Source: Clostridiales bacterium
GTDB taxonomy: Bacteria; Bacillota; Clostridia; Oscillospirales; Oscillospiraceae
Direction: 5' to 3'
DNA: 12,482 nucleotides
Assembly: GCA_019421525.1 (NCBI GenBank)
Contig: JAHZFC010000031.1
Coordinates: 3,950 to 16,431 of the forward strand
Every line of letters begins with the position of its first letter. The first letter of the stretch is position 1. This document shows positions 1 through 6,571 of this stretch, piece by piece. A model generated the notes under the pieces. It was not told the origin of the DNA. It did no database searches and saw only the letters and a program-made list of their open reading frames with translations. The position numbers and the translations under genes were made by a program.

Positions 1-2426
1 ATATACATATCCGCTGTCTCCGCCTCTTTGGTATACACCACATGGATGTTGTGGTATCGCTCCACCGAGCCGGGGTTGCCCTTGACCCGGTAGGCGTCGA
101 ACACCAGGATCACACGGCACTTTCGCCAGCCCTGGTAGTTGCTCAGGATATCCATCAGCCGCATCCGGGCCCCGTCCAGGTCCTGCGCTGCCAGCTGTTT
201 CAGGTCATCCCAGGCGTAGATGATGTTGTACCCGTCCACCAGCAGATACTCCTCCCCCTGGAAGCGGGGCTTGAGTCCCTTCCAGGGCCGCTCCTTCCTG
301 GCCGGGGCCTTGGCAGTGGGGGCGAAGGCCCGGGGCTTGATGGGGCCGTAGGTCCGGGTGAAGATGGCCTCCAGCTCCTTTTCCATCTTGGCGCTGTCTG
401 CGTAGCCCATGGCCTGCCGGGGAATGCCCTGGCTCTGGTCCGCCTCCGATTCCTCCGCAGGCGGCCGCCAGCCGGAGTCCAGGTGCATGTGCTGGCGCAC
501 CTGGTCCCACTTCACCGTCACCCCCGACCCGTGGGAGCAGAACACCGAGTCGGCGGGGTCGTCCGTGTCCCGGTCCGGGTCGTAGCCGATCCGCTCTATC
601 ACCGCCTGGGCATCGTGGCAGGGCTCGTACCCCCGGAGGGTGCACGTCAGCTGGCCCGATCCCCGGGTATAGGCCGCCACCTGGGTCCAGTAGTCCCCCA
701 TCTCGGACACCGGCGCGCTGCCGGTGATCACCGCCGTGTCCCCCTGGTGGTCCGCCGGGTCGAACCGTCCGCTCATCCGCTGGATGTCTGCCATGGCCCG
801 GCCCAGGCAGTCGGCGGGCACCTCCAGCCGGAACTCGTACCACGGCTCCAGCAGGATGCTCTGGGCCATGCGCAGCCCCTGGCGCACCGCCCGGTAGGTG
901 GCCTGGCGGAAGTCGCCCCCCTCGGTGTGCTTCACATGGGCCCGGCCGGTGAGCAATATGAGCTTCATGTCTGTGATGGGCGATCCGGTGAGCACCCCCA
1001 CATGGGTCTTTTCCATCAGGTGGGTGAGGATGAGCCGCTGCCAGCTGCGGTCCAGCACGTCCTCGGGACAGATGGTGTCGAACTGGAGGCCCGACCCCCG
1101 CTCCAGGGGCTCCAGCAGCAGGTGCACCTCGGCGTAGTGGCGCAGGGGCTCGAAGTGGCCCACCCCCTCCACCGGGGCGGCGATGGTCTCCTTATAGACG
1201 ATATTGCCTGTGCCGAAGGTGACGTCCACCCCGAACCGGTCGTGGATGAGCCGGGTGAGCACCGAGCGCTGGATCTCCCCCATGAGCCGCAGGTGGATCT
1301 CCCCCAGGGTCTCGTTCCACAGCACCCGCAGCTGTGGGTCCTCCTCCTCCAGCTGGCGCAGGTGCTGGAGCAGGGTGTGCACGTCGCACCCCGCCGGGGG
1401 GATGACCTGATAGTTGAGCACCGGCTCCAGCTCGGGCGCGCCGCCCGCCCCCTCCTCCCCCAGGCCCTGGCCCGGGCGGGTGCGGCTCAGGCCGGTGACG
1501 GCGCACACCGTCCCCGCCTCCACCTGGTCCACAGAGGTATACTTCGCCCCGGAGTACAGCCGGATCTGGCTGACCTTCTCCTCCCAGCGTTCCTCTCCCT
1601 GGCCCCCGGACAGAGCCTGGCGCACCCGGAGCTGGCCTCCGGTGAGCTTCAGCCAGCTCAAACGCTCCCCCCGCTCGTCCCGGCTGACCTTGAACACCCG
1701 GGCGGCGAAGCGCTCTCCCCACTGGGGCTCCAGGGTGTACCGCTCCAGGGCGGACAGCAGCTCCTCCACCCCCTCCAGCTTCAGCGCCGAGCCGAAGAAG
1801 CAGGGGAACATCCTGCGGGTGGCGATGAGGGCGGCCAGATCGCCGTCGTCCGGCGCCTCCCCCGCCAGATAACGCTCCATCAGCTCCTCATCGCACAGCG
1901 CGGCGCTTTCCAGCAGCTCCTCCCGGCCTGCGCCAAAGTCCACGCACCCTCCGTCCAACCGCTGGCGCAGCTGGTCCATCAGGGCCGCCCGGTCGGTCCC
2001 CGGCTGGTCCATCTTGTTGATGAAGAGAAAGGTGGGGATGCTCTGGTGCTCCAGCAGCCGCCACAATGTGGCGGTGTGTCCCTGGATGCCGTCCGCCCCG
2101 CTGACCACCAAAATGGCGTAGTCCAGCACCTGGAGGGTGCGCTCCATCTCGGCGGCAAAGTCCACATGCCCCGGGGTGTCCAGCAGCGTCAGCTCCAGCT
2201 CCCCCCAGGCCAGCCGGGCCTGCTTGGAGAAGATGGTGATGCCCCGCTCCCGCTCCTGCGCATCGGTATCCATCACCGTGTCCTGGTGGTCCACCCGTCC
2301 CATCCTCCGGGTCTGGCCGGTAAGGTAGAGCAGGGCCTCGGACAATGTGGTCTTGCCCGCGTCCACATGGGCCAACAGGCCAGCACAAATACGTTTGATC
2401 GGCTTTTCTCCCGTCTGCCCGCCCAT
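1..2426 (-). CDS. TetM/EF-G-like ribosomal GTPase fused to a YacP-type NYN domain (C-terminus beyond the window)
   Basis: The frame stays open from ATG 2426-2424 to the left edge (808 codons), preceded by AGGGGAGG. The N-terminal GTPase has a P-loop AHVDAGKT (residues 19-26), switch II DTPGHVDF (83-90) and NKMD (137-140), all close to Tet(M)/Tet(W). EF-G-like domains follow to about residue 640, including a LLEPWYEF stretch matching the TetM LLEPYLSF region. From about residue 726 a second domain begins with LLVDGYN (Asp731) and later shows VFDAYRVKGN and YTKEAETADM, the signature of the YacP (DUF901) NYN/PIN-like family, predicted RNA nucleases. Classical ribosomal protection proteins are about 640 residues and lack this domain. 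The domain IV loop that reads YSPVSTPADF in Tet(M) is here AHVKHTEGGDF, so tetracycline resistance should not be assumed. A ribosome-associated GTPase role is the firm part; substrate and phenotype are unknown. Confidence 0.9.
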   Translation of the reverse strand, partial: MGGQTGEKPIKRICAGLLAHVDAGKTTLSEALLYLTGQTRRMGRVDHQDTVMDTDAQERERGITIFSKQARLAWGELELTLLDTPGHVDFAAEMERTLQVLDYAILVVSGADGIQGHTATLWRLLEHQSIPTFLFINKMDQPGTDRAALMDQLRQRLDGGCVDFGAGREELLESAALCDEELMERYLAGEAPDDGDLAALIATRRMFPCFFGSALKLEGVEELLSALERYTLEPQWGERFAARVFKVSRDERGERLSWLKLTGGQLRVRQALSGGQGEERWEEKVSQIRLYSGAKYTSVDQVEAGTVCAVTGLSRTRPGQGLGEEGAGGAPELEPVLNYQVIPPAGCDVHTLLQHLRQLEEEDPQLRVLWNETLGEIHLRLMGEIQRSVLTRLIHDRFGVDVTFGTGNIVYKETIAAPVEGVGHFEPLRHYAEVHLLLEPLERGSGLQFDTICPEDVLDRSWQRLILTHLMEKTHVGVLTGSPITDMKLILLTGRAHVKHTEGGDFRQATYRAVRQGLRMAQSILLEPWYEFRLEVPADCLGRAMADIQRMSGRFDPADHQGDTAVITGSAPVSEMGDYWTQVAAYTRGSGQLTCTLRGYEPCHDAQAVIERIGYDPDRDTDDPADSVFCSHGSGVTVKWDQVRQHMHLDSGWRPPAEESEADQSQGIPRQAMGYADSAKMEKELEAIFTRTYGPIKPRAFAPTAKAPARKERPWKGLKPRFQGEEYLLVDGYNIIYAWDDLKQLAAQDLDGARMRLMDILSNYQGWRKCRVILVFDAYRVKGNPGSVERYHNIHVVYTKEAETADMY

Positions 2427-2449
2427 AAAAGATCCTCCCCTGTGAAAAC

Positions 2450-2466
2450 ATACTGGTAAACAGTAT
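2450..2466. promoter_or_regulatory. Inverted repeat over the -10/start site of the ribosomal GTPase gene
   Basis: ATACTG (2450-2455) and CAGTAT (2461-2466) form a perfect 6-5-6 inverted repeat overlapping the -10 element and the expected transcription start. It could be a small operator, or a weak hairpin at the very 5' end of the mRNA. The arms are short, so chance is possible. Confidence 0.35.
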
Positions 2467-2490
2467 ACCACAAGAGGAGGCCCTCGTCGA
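2462..2490 (-). promoter_or_regulatory. Extended -10 promoter for the ribosomal GTPase gene
   Basis: Read on the minus strand, TGGTATACT (2470-2462) is an extended -10. A weak -35, TCGACG (2490-2485, 4 of 6 matches to TTGACA), lies 17 bp upstream. The predicted start near 2455 leaves a leader of about 30 nt holding the AGGGGAGG ribosome binding site. That is too short for the leader-peptide attenuation known from classical tetM. Confidence 0.6.
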
Positions 2491-2553
2491 GATGCTGCGG
2501 CGCGATCATATCCGTTCTTTACGGCTCTGGTCCCGGTCTTTCCTCCGGGGCAG

Positions 2554-2596
2554 AAAAAGGCCCTGCATCCGCACGGGCCTGGTGCGGATACAGGGC
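2554..2596 (-). terminator. Rho-independent terminator after the gltD-like gene
   Basis: The arms at 2596-2582 and 2574-2560 pair over 15 bp with one G-U wobble around a 7-nt loop. On the minus strand the stem is followed by CTTTTT. It lies about 40 nt beyond the TAA of the gltD-like gene and separates that operon from the ribosomal GTPase gene. Confidence 0.9.
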
Positions 2597-2636
2597 TCTT
2601 TGACACTGTCTCAGGGCCGCGGGGGCCTGGAGCGCA

Positions 2637-4100
2637 TTAGCCCAGGGCCTCGTCCACGGCTTTGGCACAGTCCCGGCCGTCGGCCATGGCCTTGACCACC
2701 AGGGACTGGCCGGTACGGCAGTCGCCGCAGGCGTACACCTTAGCCGCGCTGGTGGCGTAGCGGTCGGCGGCGATGTTGCTGCGGGCATCGGTGTCCACCC
2801 CGAAGGCGTCGGCCACATAGCCGCAGGGGCCCAGGAAGCCGGCGGCCACCACCAGCAGCTGGCAGGGCAGGACCTTCTCCGTCCCTTCGATCTCCCTCAT
2901 GGTCAGGCGGCGCTGGCTGTCGTACACCGGCTCCAGGTCCACGGTGACCACCGCCTGGAGCTGGCCGTTTCCATCGGTCTGGAGGGACTTGACGGTGGTC
3001 TGGTAGACATGGGGGTCCTTGCCGAACACGGACAGGCACTCCTCCTGGCTGCCGTCCACCTTCACGTCGGGCCTGTTCTGGCGGCGGGGCTCATAGATGA
3101 CGGGTTTGCCCGCGTCCTTTGGCAGCATCTCCAGCTGGACCACGCAGCGGCACCCTCCCCGGAGGCTGACCCCCAGGCAGTCGTTGCCGGTGTCGCCGCC
3201 GCCCACGATGACCACGTCCTTGCCATTGGGGTCCAGGGCGGCGGAGCGGCCCTGCTCCGGGTCCAGAACGGTCCGGGTGGAGGCGGACAGGTAGTCCACC
3301 GCGGCGCACACGCCCCGGACCTGGTCCGCGCCCTCCACCGCCAGCTTCCGGGCGTTGCCGGTGCCCACACACAGGATGACCGCGTCATACTGGGCCGTCA
3401 GCTCTTCGGCGGTCAGGTCCACGCCCACGTTGACCCCGGGGCAAAACTCCACGCCCTGGGCCTTCATGGCGTCCACCTTGCGTGCCACCGTGCCCTTTTC
3501 CAGCTTCATGTTGGGGATGCCGTACTCCAGCAGCCCCCCGGGGCGGTCACTGCGCTCATAGACGGTGACGGCGTGGCCACGGTCGGCCAGGTACTGGGCC
3601 GCCGCCAGCCCCGCAGGGCCGGAGCCCACCACGGCCACCCGTTTGCCGGTGGGCTGGGCCTTGGGCTCCTGGGCGCCGGAGGCGTAGTGCTGCTCCACCA
3701 CAAAGCGCTCCAGCCGGCCGATGCCCACCGCCTGGGTCCGGACGCTGCGGGTGCAGTTGGACTGGCACTGCTTCTCCTGGGGGCACAGGCGGGAGCACAT
3801 CTCAGGCAGCATGGAGGCGGTGCGGATGAGCTGATAGGCCCCCTCGTAGTCCTGCTTCTGGACATGGCCGATGAACTCGGTCACCGGGACGCCGGCCGGA
3901 CAGGCCTTGCTGCACCAGTGTGTGGGGCACTGGAGGCAGCGGCTGGCCTCGTTCGCGGCCTGCTCCTCGGTATAGGTGAGCTCCACCTCCTGGAAGGTGG
4001 ACAGCCGCTGATCCATGGGCAGGCGCTGGTTGGGGGTGCGTTTGGGGTCCATATTAGGATCGGTCACCGGGACGAACACCGAATTGTCGCGTAAAAACAT
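2637..4100 (-). CDS. GltD-like NADPH oxidoreductase (glutamate synthase small-subunit family)
   Basis: This 487-residue protein has the full length and architecture of the glutamate synthase beta subunit. The N-terminal Fe-S region holds Cys55/58/63/67 and Cys102/106/112/116. An FAD dinucleotide fold has GSGPAG at 159-164, an NADPH fold has GGGDTG at 300-305, and the C-terminal FAD segment reads YACGDCRTGQSLVVKAMADG. In this family the subunit oxidises NADPH and passes electrons to a partner enzyme. No large GltB subunit lies in the window. The gene instead follows an Fe-S flavoprotein gene by 22 bp, with its own AAAAGGAGG (4109-4117) 8 nt before the ATG. I infer that it feeds electrons to that neighbour rather than making glutamate, so no gltD symbol is given. 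A gltB elsewhere in the genome would reopen the standard role. Confidence 0.9.
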   Translation of the reverse strand: MFLRDNSVFVPVTDPNMDPKRTPNQRLPMDQRLSTFQEVELTYTEEQAANEASRCLQCPTHWCSKACPAGVPVTEFIGHVQKQDYEGAYQLIRTASMLPEMCSRLCPQEKQCQSNCTRSVRTQAVGIGRLERFVVEQHYASGAQEPKAQPTGKRVAVVGSGPAGLAAAQYLADRGHAVTVYERSDRPGGLLEYGIPNMKLEKGTVARKVDAMKAQGVEFCPGVNVGVDLTAEELTAQYDAVILCVGTGNARKLAVEGADQVRGVCAAVDYLSASTRTVLDPEQGRSAALDPNGKDVVIVGGGDTGNDCLGVSLRGGCRCVVQLEMLPKDAGKPVIYEPRRQNRPDVKVDGSQEECLSVFGKDPHVYQTTVKSLQTDGNGQLQAVVTVDLEPVYDSQRRLTMREIEGTEKVLPCQLLVVAAGFLGPCGYVADAFGVDTDARSNIAADRYATSAAKVYACGDCRTGQSLVVKAMADGRDCAKAVDEALG

Positions 4101-4122
4101 CTTCCATTCCTCCTTTTCCAGC

Positions 4123-5829
4123 TCACTGGCCCTTACGGTCCAGATAGTCCACGGCGTTGCCGCCGGAGGTGTAGGCGGAGGCCACCGCCCAGGTCAGCTC
4201 CGAGATCACCGCCAGCTTGCCCCTGCGGTGCATGGCGGAGGTGGCGTCGCCCACCCCGTACAGGCCGGGGATGGGGGTGCCGTCGTTGCGAAGGACCCGG
4301 CACTGGCCGTCCACCATCAGGCCGCCCATGGCCGCCTCGGAGAAGCGCTGGCCGTAGATGGCATAGTAGGGGCCGTGGTCGGAGATGGGCACCAGGTGCC
4401 CGGCAGCCTTGCCGAAGTCCTCGTCCACGCCCCTGGCACAGAACTCGTTGTACCGCTTCACGGTGTCCGTCAGGGCCTGGGCGGGCATGCCGCACAGCTG
4501 GGCCAGCTCCTCCAGGGTGTCCGCCTTTTTCACCGGGGTGTCCAGCTGGGACTCCTCCTCCAGATCGGCCTCCCAGGTCTCGAACTGCCAGCGGCGCTTG
4601 GCGAAGGCTGGGTTATGGAGGAACTTCTCCGCGATGGCCGCCCAGTTGTCCCGGCCTCCGATGGCCCAGGAGATCTCCTTGGGCTGCTGGTCGATATAGG
4701 GAGTCATGCCGTGGAGGTGGAGGGTCTCGTCCACCCAGCGCTGCCCGTTGAGGTTGACCTGGATGGCCTCCGGCTCCAGGGCCATGTCGGCCAGGATGTT
4801 GTTGAAGGGATGGTGCTTGGGGCCGAAGCAGGAGACGAACAGCCGCTCGGGGTCGGGCTCCACCCCCAGCTCCCGGAGCATGTCGATGCCGTCGCCGGTG
4901 TCGGTGGGGACGGAGAAGCGGTGGATGGGTGTCTCCCCCTCGAAGAACCAGGGGGCGAACTGCCGGAGCTTCTCATCGCTCTTGCCGAAGCCGCCGGTGG
5001 CCAGGATGACCACAGGCGCGTTGACCTGAGTCTGTCCGCCGGGGTCGTCGGCGATCACCCCGGTGATGGCGCCGGTGTCGTCGGTGAGCAGGTGGCGGGC
5101 GGCGTGCTCGGTGAGGATCTCCACATCCAGGCGCAGCTTCTCGATGGCCTCCAGCATGGTGTACTTGATGTAGGTGCCTCCCCAGCCGGGGCCGATGGCA
5201 TCGTCCCGGCAGTTGAGGTTGTCCCGGATGCGGTCAGGGAAGTCCAGCAGGCCGGGGCCGTAGATGGGCCCGTGGGCGTCGGCGTCCCCCAGGTTGACCA
5301 GGTGGTAGACCTGTTCGCAGGTGCCGAACTGGCACAGCCAGTCGAAGAAGTCACCGCAGCCGTAGACGGCGGTGCGCAGCACCCCCTCGTCCAGCTCCCC
5401 GTCGGTCACCTTCTTGTAGTGCTCGATGGCCTGCTCCCGGCAGTCGGGCATGCCGGCCTTCTCATGCCACTTGGTGTAGACCGGGAAATAGGCGTGGGCA
5501 TAGTCGGTGTTGCCCCCCAGGCGGCTGGACTTCTCCAGCACCACCACCTTTTTCCCCGCCATGGCGGCCCGGACGGCGGCCACCAGGCCGGTGCCGGCGC
5601 CGCCCACCACCACGTCGGCCTCCTTGACGATGAGGTCGTGGGCAGGGGCCTGGGCATCGTCCTCCGTGTTGATGATGGACGCGGTGTGGCACACCCGGGC
5701 GCACAGGCCGCACTCCACACACTTGTCCTGGTCGATCTCATACTTGCAGCCCACATAATCGATGGCCTGCATGGGACATTCCGTGGCGCAGTTGTGGCAG
5801 CAGACACAGTTTTTCGTGATTTGATACAT
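4123..5829 (-). CDS. Fe-S flavoprotein: 2[4Fe-4S] ferredoxin domain fused to a fumarate-reductase-type FAD domain
   Basis: This 568-residue protein is first in the operon with the gltD-like gene. Residues 1-50 carry two ferredoxin motifs: Cys8/11/14/18 and Cys37/40/43/47. The FAD_binding_2 domain begins at about residue 71 (VVVGGAGTGL, then VVLEKSSRLGGNT) and continues through DTGDGIDML to a C-terminal PIPGLYGVGDATSA motif. The fold is that of fumarate, urocanate and similar reductases. The catalytic pieces of fumarate reductase are not seen: the HHTMGG histidine position reads SEAAMGG, the RGNGAI arginine region reads LEPEAI, and the GANRLGGNA arginine loop reads HRRGKLAVI. No signal peptide, FMN domain or heme motif is present, so it should be cytoplasmic. 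I infer an oxidoreductase with an unrecognised substrate, reduced through its Fe-S clusters by the GltD-like neighbour. AAAGGGAGG lies 11 nt upstream of the ATG. Confidence 0.85.
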   Translation of the reverse strand: MYQITKNCVCCHNCATECPMQAIDYVGCKYEIDQDKCVECGLCARVCHTASIINTEDDAQAPAHDLIVKEADVVVGGAGTGLVAAVRAAMAGKKVVVLEKSSRLGGNTDYAHAYFPVYTKWHEKAGMPDCREQAIEHYKKVTDGELDEGVLRTAVYGCGDFFDWLCQFGTCEQVYHLVNLGDADAHGPIYGPGLLDFPDRIRDNLNCRDDAIGPGWGGTYIKYTMLEAIEKLRLDVEILTEHAARHLLTDDTGAITGVIADDPGGQTQVNAPVVILATGGFGKSDEKLRQFAPWFFEGETPIHRFSVPTDTGDGIDMLRELGVEPDPERLFVSCFGPKHHPFNNILADMALEPEAIQVNLNGQRWVDETLHLHGMTPYIDQQPKEISWAIGGRDNWAAIAEKFLHNPAFAKRRWQFETWEADLEEESQLDTPVKKADTLEELAQLCGMPAQALTDTVKRYNEFCARGVDEDFGKAAGHLVPISDHGPYYAIYGQRFSEAAMGGLMVDGQCRVLRNDGTPIPGLYGVGDATSAMHRRGKLAVISELTWAVASAYTSGGNAVDYLDRKGQ

Positions 5830-5851
5830 CCTCTTCCGTTCCTCCCTTTGA

Positions 5852-5866
5852 GCGGTCTTGGACCGC
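5852..5866 (-). promoter_or_regulatory. Small hairpin in the leader of the flavoprotein operon
   Basis: GCGGTC and GACCGC pair perfectly around a 3-nt loop, two bases upstream of the AAAGGGAGG ribosome binding site (5841-5849). It could shape ribosome access or mRNA stability. No U tract follows, so it is not a terminator. Confidence 0.4.
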
Positions 5867-5889
5867 CGGATCTGAAGTGCTGTTCGCGT

Positions 5890-5903
5890 ATCTCAGGTGA
5901 GAT
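5890..5903. promoter_or_regulatory. Candidate operator at the start site of the flavoprotein operon
   Basis: ATCTCA-GG-TGAGAT is a perfect 6-2-6 palindrome directly downstream of the minus-strand -10 and across the predicted start near 5899, a classic repressor position. A further half-site TATCTCA lies upstream at 5968-5974. The binding protein is unknown. Confidence 0.5.
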
Positions 5904-5905
5904 CT

Positions 5906-5914
5906 ATTATAACA
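5906..5914 (-). promoter_or_regulatory. Extended -10 promoter of the flavoprotein/gltD-like operon
   Basis: On the minus strand TGTTATAAT (5914-5906) is a perfect extended -10 (TG-n-TATAAT). No good -35 is visible, as is common for this promoter type. Transcription would start near 5899, giving a leader of about 70 nt. Confidence 0.65.
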
Positions 5915-6104
5915 GAAAAGATCCTGTATGGATTTGTGCGCCAGGGTCAGATCTGCGTGATCTTTTGTATCTCAAGAACAAAGGCTCGTCGGACGGCCCA
6001 GACGACGGCCCGGCTCATGCAGGCTAAAGAGAGATAAATGGGGATGTGCCCGGAAAGATCTTGGTGAAATCGCAGAGAGAATGGGGCAAAGAGCAGATGT
6101 GTCA

Positions 6105-6119
6105 TGTGCTCAGAGCACA
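6105..6119. promoter_or_regulatory. Palindromic candidate operator upstream of the permease promoter
   Basis: TGTGCTC-A-GAGCACA is a perfect 7-1-7 palindrome centred about 38 bp upstream of the permease -35, a position suited to an activator. It shares the TGTGC half-site with the palindrome at 6143-6150. Confidence 0.5.
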
Positions 6120-6142
6120 AGAAAGGAGCATAATTTACCATC

Positions 6143-6150
6143 TGTGCACA
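6143..6150. promoter_or_regulatory. Short palindrome TGTGCACA abutting the permease -35
   Basis: This 8-bp perfect palindrome ends one base before the -35 hexamer. It repeats the TGTGC/GCACA half-sites of the 15-bp palindrome about 34 bp upstream, suggesting two sites for one regulator. At this length it could be chance. Confidence 0.3.
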
Positions 6151-6179
6151 AAGACATCGGAAAACGCGGATGATATAAT
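6151..6179 (+). promoter_or_regulatory. Promoter of the GntP-type permease gene
   Basis: The -35 AAGACA (6151-6156, 4 of 6 matches) is followed after 17 bp by a consensus TATAAT (6174-6179), preceded by TGA to make an extended -10. The predicted start near 6186 leaves a leader of about 138 nt before the TTG start codon. Confidence 0.7.
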
Positions 6180-6205
6180 TTCTTTGTGATGAGAGGAGGA
6201 AAACC

Positions 6206-6571
6206 TTGTCCATCTCTTTGGGGGAGTCGCATGGAGAGGTCATTCCGAGCTCTTTTCTCCTGGTCCCGGCGCAAAGCCGGGATCTTCTTCCTGTGAGAAA
6301 AGAAGTAAAAAGGAGGTATTTGTTTGTTTTCCAATGTTTGGGCTTCTGGCATCTGTGTCCTCCTGGCGATCGCGGTGTTCATGATCTTGTGTTACATGAA
6401 CATCCACACCGGGATCGCCGCACTGATCGCAGCTGTCATCGCCGCCTTCGGGTCTTCCAACTCGATCGCGGTCTCCCTGCTGGACACTTTCCCCGCCGGC
6501 GTAGGGGCTCTGGTCACCCAGCAGTTCTTTGTCTTTACCGTCTCCGGCCTGCTGGCCTATCTGATGGATAA
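6206..6571 (+). other. Possible upstream ORF overlapping the permease start
   Basis: A TTG codon at 6206 sits 6 nt after GAGGAGG (6193-6199), a ribosome binding site as good as that of the permease. Its frame is out of phase with the permease and stays open across the leader hairpin, the permease binding site and the first 245 bases of the permease, ending at TAA 6569-6571. The overlapped part is probably only a shadow of the permease. The first 40 or so residues (MSISLGESHG...) resemble nothing I recognise. Translation here could couple to, or interfere with, permease translation. It may instead be a fortuitous SD/TTG pair. Confidence 0.3.
6251..6303 (+). promoter_or_regulatory. Two-part stem-loop in the permease leader
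   Basis: An outer 9-bp stem pairs TCTTTTCTC (6251-6259) with GAGAAAAGA (6295-6303). An inner 9-bp stem (6262-6270 with 6276-6284, one G-U) closes a 5-nt loop. An asymmetric internal loop lies between them. The structure ends 7 nt before the AGGAGGT ribosome binding site, and the inner stem lacks a clean U tract, so it looks like a leader control element rather than a terminator. Confidence 0.5.

Larger units (their letters stand above)
5830..6323. other. Divergent control region between the flavoprotein operon and the permease gene
   Basis: This 494-bp stretch has no credible protein gene apart from a possible upstream ORF at its right end. It holds outward-facing extended -10 promoters about 260 bp apart. 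It also has perfect palindromes at 5890-5903, 6105-6119 and 6143-6150, a hairpin in each leader, and repeated half-sites: TATCTCA at 5889 and 5968, TGTGC at 5935, 6045, 6105 and 6143. The DNA between about 5990 and 6100 shows nothing further that I can interpret. Confidence 0.7.

Noticed and set aside
1..2426. Calling this gene an acquired tetracycline resistance determinant
   Set aside because: The contact loop differs from Tet(M), the protein has an added NYN domain, the tetM-type leader is missing, and no mobile element lies nearby.
1..2426. A frameshift in the ribosomal GTPase gene, suggested by several short overlapping minus-strand frames
   Set aside because: Reading from ATG 2426 gives one uninterrupted frame with all expected motifs to the window edge; the short frames are shadows.
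42..2459. An 805-codon open frame on the plus strand opposite the ribosomal GTPase gene
   Set aside because: It has no family resemblance and is rich in repeated Gly/Ala/Pro/Leu/His as antisense frames of GC-rich genes are. The minus-strand frame encodes clear GTPase motifs over the same DNA.
4015..6027. A 670-codon plus-strand frame opposite the flavoprotein gene
   Set aside because: It is an antisense shadow; the minus strand encodes clear Fe-S and FAD motifs with a good ribosome binding site.
6105..6119. A CRP-type cAMP-receptor binding site
   Set aside because: It resembles TGTGA-N6-TCACA only loosely. The half-site is TGTGC and the spacing differs, and cAMP-CRP control is not expected in this type of Firmicute.
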